9,549 nt of DNA from CAZAKZ01 sp964485695 (GCA_964485695.1 CAZAKZ010000183.1:1-9549); one strand, 5' to 3'. Counted from the stretch's first letter, positions 1 to 5,659 are shown. Program-made: numbers and translations. Notes: generated from the letters alone by a model not told the origin.

Positions 1-1
1 C

Positions 2-3000
2 CCCGGAACGGTGCCGACGCACTACACATATGACGAGCTGGGCAACCGCTTCAGGACGGCCCTCGACGCCAACACCAACAGCACGGTGGACCTGAACGGG
101 CCGGACCGCATCACGGAATCGGTGTCCTGGTATGAGGAGGACGGCTCGGGTGACTGGTGGAGAATCTCCTCCTCGGCCGTCTACGCCCACGAGACCACCA
201 ATACGGTCACCACGAACAGCGTCTCCAAGACGAGGCTTACGGGCCTCAGCTCAAACCTGGTCTCTGAGACGGTCTCCATCGACATCCACGGCAACACCAA
301 CGTCTCGCAGAGGGCGGTGGACAGGGACGCCAAGCTCGTCACCGACGCCGTCGACTCCTGGGATTCGACCAATGACGCCGTCACCGTCACCTTGAACGGC
401 CTTGCCGTTTCGATGGAGAGCAAGACGGGCCTGGAATACAGCCACTCCTACGATGCCCTGGGACGCCGCACGGGAACGACGGATCCGCGCATCGGGGCGT
501 CCTCCACCCACTACAACGGCAAGGGGCAGGTCGGCTATGTCCTCGACGCTGCGTCCAACAAGACCTCCTACGCCTACGATGCCGAAACCGGCCGGCGAAT
601 AGCCGCGACCAATGCCATGGGCAAGGTCACCCGGTACGACCACGATCCGGATGGCCGGCTCCTCAAGACATGGGGTGACACCGTCTATCCCGTCAAGTAC
701 GCCTATGACAACGATGGCCGCATGACCTCCATGACGACCTACAGGAGCGGGAGTGACTGGACATCCTCCACCTGGCCGGACCCCGAACCGTCGGGCGACA
801 CGACGACCTGGCGGTACGACGAGGCCACCGGGCTCCTGACGAACAAGGTCTACGCCGACGGCAACGGCGTCTCCTACGCCTACACCTCCGCGGGCAAGCT
901 GGAGACGCGCACGTGGGCCAGGGGCGAGACCACGACCAACCGGTACGATATCACCGGGCTCCTGACCAACATCGACTACTCTGCCTCGGACACCGCCGAC
1001 ATCGCCTTCACGCACGACCGGCTCGGCAGGCAGAAGACGGTCATAGACGCGCACGGAACCAACACCTTCGCCTACAACGGCTCCCTGCAGCTCTCGGCGG
1101 TGACCAACGGGTTCGGATCGGTGGTCACGAGGGCCTACGACTCGAAGGGCCGCAGCGCGGGTTTCGATCTCGACAGCGTACTGGATGTGGACTACGCTTA
1201 CACCACGCTGGGCAGGTTCGGCAGCGTCACGTGGACGAACTCGGTTGCGGGAGGAGCGAAGCATTCCGCCGCCTACTCCTACGTGCCGCAGTCAGACCTG
1301 CTCCGGAAGCTGGACATCGACAACGGGGAGCTGGTCGCGACGCGGTTCTACGAGGACGACCGAAACCTGATCGCGGCGGTGTCGAATGCGGCGGACTCGA
1401 CCATGATATCGCTGTACCAGTACACGAACGACGACCTCGGCAGGCGGACCGACCGGATCGACAGCGGAACCGCGTTCTCGCCTGCCGTCACGAACGACTT
1501 CGGCTACAACGACCGCAGCGAGCTGACGGGCGCCGACATGGGCACCGACGACTACGGCTACGCGTACGACCCCATCGGCAACCGTATAAGCTGCACGAAC
1601 AACAGCGAGGTCTGGTCGTATCTCGCCAACGGCCTCAACCAGTACACCAACGTCGCCGACGGGACGACCAACGGCCTGCTGCACGACCTGGACGGCAACC
1701 TCACCAACGACGGGGTCAGGGCCTATTCCTGGAACGGCGAGAACCGGCTCATCCAGGTTGAACCGGCCAATCCCTCCTCGGGCGACAAGAAGGTCAAGCT
1801 CACGTACGACTACATGGGGCGCCGGGTCGAGAAGGTCGTCTCCACCTACAGCGGGGGCTGGTCCGTAACCCAGACCAACACCTACCTCTACGACGGCTGG
1901 AATCTCGTCCAGGAGACAGTCGACGATCAAGCGTCAACCGTCACGAACCACTTCGTCTGGGGGCTGGATCTCTCGGGCAGCCTGCAGGGAGCGGGGGGCA
2001 TCGGAGGACTGGTCTCCTGGTCTCGCAGCGACACCACGACGAACTTCCTCTACTGCTATGACGCCAATGGCAACGTAGGCCAACTGGTCGACGCCGCGAA
2101 CGCCACGAACATCGTGGCGTCATACGGCCCGGACCCATTCGGCAACATGGCTACGATCACGGGGAGCGAGAGCAGTCGCAACCCGTTCCGGTTCTCCTCA
2201 AAGTACACCGACGACGAAACAGACCTCGTGTATTACGGATACCGATACTACTCGCCAGAGATGGGGAGGTGGTTGAATAGGGACCCGATTGGGGAAACTG
2301 GCGGTCTGAATCTGCACGTGTTTGCTGATGGTGATCCGCTCAATCGGGTTGACTACTTGGGGTGGAAAGGTGTCACCGATCATTTCCGACAGCCACCGCC
2401 AGGATACGTTCAAGTCGAATGCGTTCGAGGGGATCGGGTAGGAACGCATCCGCCACGACCACCGTTTTCCGATGAGGTCTGGATCCCGGGTTATATCGAC
2501 GGTGTTCTGGTCAACTGGTGCCTCTATCGCAAACCCTATGAATGGTACGACAAAGAAGGTGGCAAGATAAAACTGAAGCCCTGCACCGCGCTCATTGTCG
2601 TGGGGCATAACACCTACGTTGAGGGCTTTGTCGGTGAGAATGTTGAGTACCCTGAATGCTTCAAAATGGGCTTGCTGGGATGTTGGAGCGGCAGCAACGC
2701 CAAAGAACCGGAAGGCCATTCGATTTCTCACGGCTTTCCCGAACCGCAGGGGCGCGGTGATGTCGGAAAGATCGGATGGCCCGCCCGGAAGCTTGGCAAC
2801 GCGGGATACCCAAGCTTCGAAGATATGATGACCGCCGCATTCACAGCCGCGAAAGCGGAAGCAGAAGAAATGGCAGAAAGCGAAGAGTGTGGGCCCAAGG
2901 GAGCGTGTTGTGAAGTTATCTCCGTCTACGCGCGGTGCCAGCCGGTAAGACGTGGTGATGGTTTCACTGAGAGGCTGAACAGGCAAACGTGGTGCAACAC

Positions 3001-3028
3001 GATAATCGCTCGTTACAAAGTGGAATAG
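2..3028 (+). CDS. Rhs/YD-repeat polymorphic toxin, C-terminal 1008 codons, 5' end outside window
   Basis: The frame is open to the left edge, so the true start lies upstream; the GTG at 11 is only the first possible start inside the window. Residues below are counted from that GTG. Residues 1-700 carry degenerate YD repeats (for example YDALGRR, YDAETGRR, YDPIGNR), which in this family form a beta-strand shell around the toxin. The Rhs core lies at about 700-785: GPDPFGN at 706, YYGYRYYSPEMGRW at 741-754, RDPIGE at 757-762 and DYLG at 781-784. The C-terminal tip (about 786-1005) resembles no toxin family I can name. It has ten cysteines, against two in the preceding 785 residues, and contains VVGHN (His866) and LLGCWSG (Cys891), a possible clan-CD protease-like pair. 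GC content and codon use drop from about 2220 onward, as expected for exchanged Rhs tips. Secretion route and target are unknown. Confidence 0.95.
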   Translation, partial: PGTVPTHYTYDELGNRFRTALDANTNSTVDLNGPDRITESVSWYEEDGSGDWWRISSSAVYAHETTNTVTTNSVSKTRLTGLSSNLVSETVSIDIHGNTNVSQRAVDRDAKLVTDAVDSWDSTNDAVTVTLNGLAVSMESKTGLEYSHSYDALGRRTGTTDPRIGASSTHYNGKGQVGYVLDAASNKTSYAYDAETGRRIAATNAMGKVTRYDHDPDGRLLKTWGDTVYPVKYAYDNDGRMTSMTTYRSGSDWTSSTWPDPEPSGDTTTWRYDEATGLLTNKVYADGNGVSYAYTSAGKLETRTWARGETTTNRYDITGLLTNIDYSASDTADIAFTHDRLGRQKTVIDAHGTNTFAYNGSLQLSAVTNGFGSVVTRAYDSKGRSAGFDLDSVLDVDYAYTTLGRFGSVTWTNSVAGGAKHSAAYSYVPQSDLLRKLDIDNGELVATRFYEDDRNLIAAVSNAADSTMISLYQYTNDDLGRRTDRIDSGTAFSPAVTNDFGYNDRSELTGADMGTDDYGYAYDPIGNRISCTNNSEVWSYLANGLNQYTNVADGTTNGLLHDLDGNLTNDGVRAYSWNGENRLIQVEPANPSSGDKKVKLTYDYMGRRVEKVVSTYSGGWSVTQTNTYLYDGWNLVQETVDDQASTVTNHFVWGLDLSGSLQGAGGIGGLVSWSRSDTTTNFLYCYDANGNVGQLVDAANATNIVASYGPDPFGNMATITGSESSRNPFRFSSKYTDDETDLVYYGYRYYSPEMGRWLNRDPIGETGGLNLHVFADGDPLNRVDYLGWKGVTDHFRQPPPGYVQVECVRGDRVGTHPPRPPFSDEVWIPGYIDGVLVNWCLYRKPYEWYDKEGGKIKLKPCTALIVVGHNTYVEGFVGENVEYPECFKMGLLGCWSGSNAKEPEGHSISHGFPEPQGRGDVGKIGWPARKLGNAGYPSFEDMMTAAFTAAKAEAEEMAESEECGPKGACCEVISVYARCQPVRRGDGFTERLNRQTWCNTIIARYKVE

Positions 3029-3067
3029 AACTCGCATATTGGTGGATCAAGTTGCCAGCCGAAAACG

Positions 3068-3072
3068 TGGAG
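3068..3072 (+). promoter_or_regulatory. Ribosome-binding site for the 3081 gene
   Basis: TGGAG lies eight nucleotides before the ATG at 3081. It decides the start of the downstream gene against the in-frame TTG at 3039, which has no comparable site and would give an unlikely basic extension ahead of the hydrophobic signal segment. Confidence 0.55.
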
Positions 3073-3080
3073 CTATTGCG

Positions 3081-3500
3081 ATGAGCGTGAAGATGACGAA
3101 CATGCTCTTGTCCGGAGTGGTCCTTTGTCATGTAGGGTGTGCGCAGATGTCTGGCCATTCCGTGCGCACGGTGATTACTGCACCACGTTTTGAAACTACC
3201 CAGCCCTACTACGCGACTGACGGGCCATTTGCTGAGCAACGCGAAACCTGCCTTGTGCTTCCAACGATGGCAGGACCCACGTATCAGATCCTGTGGTTCA
3301 AGGGCGACGGCGAGCCCCCAGTTCTGGTCCACACAAACCAAACATACACTTTCGTCATTGACGAAAGGCCTGAGTGGGCCTCTTCGGGTTATCTGCACTG
3401 CCCCGGTGGCGCAGTGCCTCCCGGGTTTCTCCGCAGTATTTCGAAGGACGGCAAGAGAATATGGCAAGACAAGTTCTACAAGAGCACAGGTTGCTACTGA
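3081..3500 (+). CDS. Small exported protein (possible lipoprotein), candidate immunity protein for the Rhs tip
   Basis: A 139-aa protein starting at ATG 3081. The N-terminus (MSVKMTNMLLSGVVLCHVGC) has a short charged head and a hydrophobic stretch ending at Cys20. This resembles a lipoprotein signal, but the position three before the cysteine is histidine, so the lipobox is poor. The rest is probably beta-rich (YQILWFKGDGEPPVLV, TYTFVIDERP) and holds three more cysteines; I recognise no family. It begins 52 nt after the Rhs stop on the same strand and shares the lower GC of the Rhs tip. By the known layout of Rhs loci this makes it the first candidate for a cognate immunity protein, acting outside the cytoplasm if exported. 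The alternative is an unrelated hypothetical lipoprotein. Confidence 0.65.
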   Translation: MSVKMTNMLLSGVVLCHVGCAQMSGHSVRTVITAPRFETTQPYYATDGPFAEQRETCLVLPTMAGPTYQILWFKGDGEPPVLVHTNQTYTFVIDERPEWASSGYLHCPGGAVPPGFLRSISKDGKRIWQDKFYKSTGCY

Positions 3501-3535
3501 CAACGAAAGGTCAGTGCGGCATCGGGTCGGGCCTG

Positions 3536-3545
3536 GGCTTAAGCC
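3536..3545. repeat. 10-nt perfect palindrome downstream of the small exported protein
   Basis: GGCTTAAGCC is self-complementary with no loop, 36 nt after the stop codon at 3500. It is too short and loopless to call a terminator, and no T-run follows. No other terminator is visible after the rhs and candidate immunity genes. Confidence 0.25.
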
Positions 3546-3663
3546 TTAATCGAACAGGGCCTCCCACATGACTTCAAGTACGTCTACAGCGACGCAATCG
3601 CTATACCTACACCTCCCCCACAGTGCCGAAAACGCATACCCCCGGAACCAGGTGAAGGGGGCG

Positions 3664-3716
3664 GGCCCGGATCCCTTCGGCAACATGATTACGACGAACG
3701 GCTCGGAGAGTAGTCG
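3664..3716 (+). pseudogene. Orphan Rhs core fragment
   Basis: These 53 nt align without gaps to 2126-2178 of the rhs gene (40 of 53 identical). They encode GPDPFGNMITTNGSESSR, against GPDPFGNMATITGSESSR at residues 706-723 of the intact protein (15 of 18 identical). Similarity stops abruptly on both sides, so this is a remnant and not a functional gene. It lies just beyond the candidate immunity gene, where displaced older Rhs tips usually accumulate. Confidence 0.75.
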
Positions 3717-3719
3717 TGA

Positions 3720-3762
3720 GGCTTCCAGGGGTCTGGCTTCCAAGGGTTGGCTTCCAAGGGTC
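3720..3762 (+). repeat. Three tandem 14-15 nt repeats (GGCTTCCARGGGTY)
   Basis: Three head-to-tail units occur at 3720-3734, 3735-3748 and 3749-3762: GGCTTCCAGGGGTCT, GGCTTCCAAGGGTT and GGCTTCCAAGGGTC. They follow directly on the Rhs scrap. The last unit runs into the 55-nt direct repeat, whose second copy (at 4171) has only one such unit in front. Confidence 0.8.
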
Positions 3763-3806
3763 GGACCTTAAGATAAAAGATAGCGGTCTCGGGCCGCTTC
3801 AGCGCA
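3752..3806 (+). repeat. 55-nt direct repeat, family A, copy 1, with hairpin
   Basis: This segment matches 4171-4225 at 46 of 55 positions without gaps; the core TTAAGATAAAAGATA is identical. It contains a stem AGCGG (3782-3786) and CCGCT (3794-3798) around a 7-nt loop. The matching hairpin in copy 2 keeps pairing through a G-C to A-T double change. Confidence 0.85.
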
Positions 3807-3807
3807 A

Positions 3808-3838
3808 GGCTTATCGGGCTTATCGGGGTCACGGGGTC
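3808..3838 (+). repeat. Short tandem repeats (GGCTTATC units, then GGTCAC units)
   Basis: GGCTTATCG is followed directly by GGCTTATCGG, and then GGTCACGG is followed by GGTCAC. These are two back-to-back micro-duplications immediately after repeat A copy 1. They probably arose by replication slippage and carry no clear function. Confidence 0.5.
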
Positions 3839-3945
3839 ACACCTAAAAACAATAAATAAGCTTGCATGGGTGGTGTGGGGAGGTTTACGGTTGGCACGCT
3901 ATGGCAAGGTATCTGTTACCGACCAAATTGACATCGGGGGGAGCC

Positions 3946-3971
3946 AGGGTCAGACCTTGAGAATGGACTTT
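3946..3971 (+). repeat. 26-nt direct repeat, family C, copy 1 (GGTCAGACC dyad)
   Basis: This copy aligns without gaps to 4034-4059 with 21 of 26 identical. The motif AGGGTCAGACCTTGA contains the dyad GGTC-A-GACC. A related string (GGTCGGACCTTAAG and GGTCGGCCCTTAAG) sits inside the two A repeats, giving four copies of the degenerate motif within about 450 nt. Confidence 0.65.
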
Positions 3972-4004
3972 TGGGTGTCAGCGTCTGGTCTGGAGTTAGG
4001 CCTT

Positions 4005-4024
4005 AGCGGATGCCGCCCCGCCCC
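4005..4024 (+). repeat. 20-nt exact repeat, copy 1
   Basis: AGCGGATGCCGCCCCGCCCC is found again exactly at 4444-4463. It ties the first part of the gene-less region to its palindrome-rich second half. Confidence 0.75.
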
Positions 4025-4033
4025 GGAGGGATC

Positions 4034-4059
4034 AGGGCCAGCCCTTGACAATTGACATT
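4034..4059 (+). repeat. 26-nt direct repeat, family C, copy 2
   Basis: This is the second copy of the element at 3946-3971. Here the dyad is damaged (GGCCAGCCC), and the repeat ends in TTGACAATTGACATT, two overlapping TTGACA-like strings. No matching -10 box lies 16-18 nt beyond, so I do not call a promoter. Confidence 0.6.
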
Positions 4060-4086
4060 CTCGACGCCAAGCCCTCCGCTCATCCC

Positions 4087-4163
4087 ACGCGCCGACGTGG
4101 CGGGTAACTTCACCAGATTGTTTCCCGCGCTACGAGCCCCCGCGTTGTCATGCCCGCTGCTTG
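4087..4163 (+). repeat. 77-nt direct repeat, family B, copy 1
   Basis: This segment starts ACGCGCCGACGTGG and ends in a stretch containing TACGAGCCCCCGCGTTGTCA, which is identical in the copy at 4275-4351. The two copies are the same length and align without gaps. Families A and B alternate (A, B, A, B), as if a unit carrying both had been duplicated and had then diverged. A weaker echo (GCGTCATGCC, GCCTGCTTG) appears near 5050-5069. Confidence 0.85.
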
Positions 4164-4170
4164 CCGGAGC

Positions 4171-4225
4171 TTCCAGGGGTCGGCCCTTAAGATAAAAGAT
4201 AACGGCTTTCGACCGTTTCAGCGCA
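4171..4225 (+). repeat. 55-nt direct repeat, family A, copy 2, with hairpin
   Basis: Second copy of 3752-3806. Its hairpin is AACGG (4201-4205) pairing with CCGTT (4213-4217) around a 7-nt loop. Loop bases differ at most positions between the copies while every stem pair is kept. Confidence 0.85.
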
Positions 4226-4274
4226 CCCCTGCGTTGCCGTCGGGCCGGTGATGTTCAACGTCCTCGATTCAGCA

Positions 4275-4351
4275 ACGCGCCGACGTGGCTGGCAATCTCA
4301 GCAGGTTGTTCCCCGCTCTACGAGCCCCCGCGTTGTCATGCCCGCTGCTTG
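4275..4351 (+). repeat. 77-nt direct repeat, family B, copy 2
   Basis: Second copy of 4087-4163. It runs directly into a 7-bp hairpin (GTCCGCC, TGT, GGCGGAC at 4351-4367) that is absent after copy 1, where the sequence instead enters repeat A copy 2. Confidence 0.85.
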
Positions 4352-4367
4352 TCCGCCTGTGGCGGAC
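4351..4367. repeat. Perfect 7-bp hairpin, 3-nt loop
   Basis: GTCCGCC and GGCGGAC are perfect reverse complements separated by TGT. No T-run follows on either strand. It is the first of the inverted repeats that fill the region up to the XRE gene. Confidence 0.7.
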
Positions 4368-4443
4368 GGCACCGGTCACGCCAACGCCCCCCTGCGGACT
4401 GCCTCCGGCGGCAGACGCTCCCGCTGGTCGCTCCTGTTGTTCG

Positions 4444-4463
4444 AGCGGATGCCGCCCCGCCCC
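4444..4463 (+). repeat. 20-nt exact repeat, copy 2
   Basis: Exact second copy of 4005-4024. Flanking bases differ within a few nucleotides on both sides. Confidence 0.75.
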
Positions 4464-4540
4464 CGTGGCCTGCTGCCGAGTCGTGCGGGAGCGCGCCGGA
4501 ATGGCGGTGCAGTTGCGCTACGCTTCACCGCCCCGCCAGC

Positions 4541-4582
4541 GGATCATCATCGCATAACGGGTCCATTATGCGACGTTGATCC
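4541..4582. repeat. 42-nt inverted repeat with 17-nt arms
   Basis: The left arm 4541-4557 (GGATCA, 4 nt, CGCATAA) pairs with the right arm 4566-4582 (TTATGCG, 4 nt, TGATCC) at 15 of 17 positions around an 8-nt centre. The two mismatches sit together in the middle of each arm, giving an outer and an inner stem with an internal bulge. The shape recalls folded recombination sites, but the bases do not fit the integron attC consensus. Confidence 0.8.
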
Positions 4583-4612
4583 TTTCCGGCGCACACCCGC
4601 ATGGCCTCCGGC

Positions 4613-4650
4613 TCAAAATGTCCGGCTCGCGCACTCGCCACACATTTTGA
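4613..4650. repeat. Inverted repeat, perfect 9-bp arms, 20-nt spacer
   Basis: TCAAAATGT (4613-4621) and ACATTTTGA (4642-4650) are perfect complements. These AT-rich arms stand out in a GC-rich setting, and both are flanked by CCTCCGG. Confidence 0.7.
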
Positions 4651-4674
4651 ACCTCCGGCCACCCTTCGGGCTGA

Positions 4675-4692
4675 AACAGAACGTCTTCTGTT
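4675..4692. repeat. Perfect 7-bp hairpin, 4-nt loop
   Basis: AACAGAA and TTCTGTT enclose CGTC. There is no T-run after it on either strand, so a terminator role is unsupported. Confidence 0.6.
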
Positions 4693-4882
4693 CCCTCGGC
4701 AGCAGGCCACGGGACCGGGGCTCGTCGGTGAAGTTAAACGGGGTCGGTTGTGCAAACGCCGCTCCGCCCTTGCCCCCTCCCGTTGGTCGCCCCATGCGGA
4801 AAGCCCTACGGGCCGAGCCCGGCCGGTGCCTGCAAGTGTTCGGCACCGTCCGGACTCCGCCCTCGGTCTTCTCGTTTAGTTG

Positions 4883-4912
4883 CAGGGGAACCCCCGCGCC
4901 GCGGTTCCCCTG
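4883..4912. repeat. Inverted repeat, perfect 10-bp arms, 10-nt loop
   Basis: CAGGGGAACC (4883-4892) and GGTTCCCCTG (4903-4912) are perfect complements around a GC-only centre. The stem would be very stable on either strand. Preceding bases are CGTTTAGTTG; no U-tract follows. Confidence 0.75.
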
Positions 4913-4971
4913 GGCCGTGCGCATCACCCCGACGGTCCGGGGTCAAGCGCGCGGCCGACCCCTCCCCCAAA

Positions 4972-4985
4972 GCCGGCATGCCGGC
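4972..4985. repeat. 14-nt perfect palindrome
   Basis: GCCGGCATGCCGGC reads the same on both strands. With no loop it suits a dimeric DNA-binding protein better than an RNA hairpin, although chance is possible in such GC-rich sequence. Confidence 0.5.
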
Positions 4986-5034
4986 AGCGCAGCACCCGTC
5001 ACGCCGGCCCCGACGCTCCGCGCAGGCATCCCGC

Positions 5035-5105
5035 CGCCGCGACGATCGCGGCGTCATGCCGCCTGCTTGTGCTCCGCTTCAGCGGTGGCCCCGCAGTTGC
5101 GGGGC
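5035..5105. repeat. Cluster of three GC hairpins
   Basis: Three stems occur within 71 nt: CGCCGCGA/TCGCGGCG (5035-5042 and 5046-5053, 3-nt loop), CCGCT/AGCGG (5074-5078 and 5081-5085), and GCCCCGC/GCGGGGC (5088-5094 and 5099-5105, 4-nt loop). All are perfect. GC richness raises the chance background, but three perfect stems in this space is high. Confidence 0.65.
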
Positions 5106-5114
5106 GTTCGTGAC

Positions 5115-5163
5115 GCTTCGCTTCCCAAGCCCAAGCGGGAAGTGGGGGCTTGGAAAGCGAAGC
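5115..5163. repeat. 49-nt inverted repeat with 18-nt arms
   Basis: The left arm 5115-5132 (GCTTCGCTTCCCAAGCCC) pairs with the right arm 5146-5163 at 17 of 18 positions, with a 13-nt centre. This is the longest inverted repeat in the window and could form a cruciform or a strong RNA stem. It lies 110 nt beyond the end of the XRE gene. Confidence 0.82.
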
Positions 5164-5246
5164 TCCTGCAAGAGCGTGCAACGGCCTTGAACGCGTCGGT
5201 CGTTGTCCTGACACCAGGGAAAACCGGCCGGTGTGAACATGGCGGC

Positions 5247-5272
5247 GGGGCGCAGGCTTCGGCCTGCGTCCC
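5247..5272. terminator. 11-bp stem with TTCG loop abutting the XRE stop codon
   Basis: GGGGCGCAGGC (5247-5257), TTCG, and GCCTGCGTCCC (5262-5272). The last arm base touches the XRE stop codon (5273-5275 on the minus strand), so it is placed as a terminator for that gene, but no U-run follows. On the plus strand the stem has a G-U pair and the very stable C(UUCG)G loop; on the minus strand the same position is an A-C mismatch. The structure may therefore serve a rightward transcript from the repeat region instead. Confidence 0.5.
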
Positions 5273-5659
5273 TCAACGCGCTTGAGCCAGTGCGCTGTCG
5301 AGCATGCGGATTACGAACTGCTGTTCGCTTCGGGGGAGCTTCTCAAGCTCCATGAGCTTGCGCTCGATCTGTGACGGCGGGCCCGGCTTGCGCCGCTGTC
5401 GCGGCGCAGCCCGGCCGATGCAATCCTCGATCGAGACACCCAGGGCTTCGGCCAACAGGCAGAGCTTGCGCAACGGCACGCTTCGCCGTGCCGACTCATA
5501 GGATGCAATCAACGCCTGCGTGACTCCCAGGCGTCCAGCCAGTTCGCTTTGCGTCATGCCGCGCGCCTTGCGCAGCTCGCGAATGCGCTCGCCGATATCC
5601 CTCAGAAACTGTTCGTCGCTCTGCATGATCAGCGCCAGAAAACCCGTGTTCGTATTCAC
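5273..5659 (-). CDS. XRE/HTH_3-family transcriptional repressor
   Basis: A 128-aa cytoplasmic DNA-binding protein of the Cro/C1 type. The helix-turn-helix domain covers residues 20-82, with MTQSELAGRLGVTQ, then LIASYESARR as recognition segment, and LCLLAEALGVSIEDC closing the fold. A basic, proline-rich linker (RQRRKPGPP) follows, then a helix (IERKLMELEKLPRSEQQF) of the kind that dimerises such regulators. The chosen start is GTG 5659, with GGGGG seven nucleotides upstream; ATG 5626 (giving 117 aa) keeps the whole domain and is the alternative, but has no clear ribosome-binding site. It is divergent from the primase operon, and a dyad lies in the shared promoter region, so it most likely represses that operon and itself. 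No peptidase or ligand domain is visible, so how it is relieved is unknown. Confidence 0.93.
   Translation of the reverse strand: MNTNTGFLALIMQSDEQFLRDIGERIRELRKARGMTQSELAGRLGVTQALIASYESARRSVPLRKLCLLAEALGVSIEDCIGRAAPRQRRKPGPPSQIERKLMELEKLPRSEQQFVIRMLDSALAQAR

Larger units (their letters stand above)
3507..5246. other. Gene-less mosaic of repeats and palindromes between the rhs locus and the primase-integrase module
   Basis: I can support no gene in these 1.7 kb. The reading frames that stay open, mostly after 4240, are arginine-, proline- and alanine-rich, overlap on both strands, and lack ribosome-binding sites. The region holds an Rhs scrap, tandem repeats, two dispersed direct-repeat families and at least seven inverted repeats, each listed separately. 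A small AT-rich patch (about 3842-3866) interrupts the high-GC background. The picture suits a landing zone of decayed mobile or REP-like elements, but it could also encode a structured RNA. Confidence 0.7.

Noticed and set aside
251..1264. Long minus-strand frame antisense to the rhs gene (also 1292-1930 minus)
   Set aside because: Val/Gly/Arg-rich shadow of a GC-rich coding strand; the sense protein has clear Rhs structure.
3039..3080. TTG start giving a 153-aa form of the small exported protein
   Set aside because: It adds a basic leader before the signal-like segment and has no ribosome-binding site; ATG 3081 has TGGAG at good distance.
3870..4055. 61-codon plus-strand frame
   Set aside because: It is made largely of the family C repeats and the 20-nt repeat, and has no supporting domain.
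4044..4080. Promoter at TTGACAATTGACA
   Set aside because: No -10 box at 16-18 nt after either TTGACA, no gene downstream, and the string is part of a dispersed repeat.
4541..4582. Integron attC site
   Set aside because: The arms do not contain RYYYAAC/GTTRRRY pairs (GCATAAC and GTTGATC each break the consensus), and no cassette gene lies next to it.
4613..4927. 104-codon minus-strand frame and overlapping frames 4525-4755 (minus) and 4601-4879 (plus)
   Set aside because: Mutually overlapping low-complexity frames caused by few stop codons in GC-rich palindromic DNA; no motif or start signal.
3700..5170. CRISPR array
   Set aside because: The repeats are few, diverged and unevenly spaced; no constant repeat-spacer period and no cas gene.
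4248..5285. 345-codon open frame on the plus strand
   Set aside because: It spans the inverted-repeat field, has Arg/Pro/Ala-rich content typical of GC-rich non-coding frames, competes with several other open frames on both strands, has no ribosome-binding site, and runs into the end of the XRE gene.
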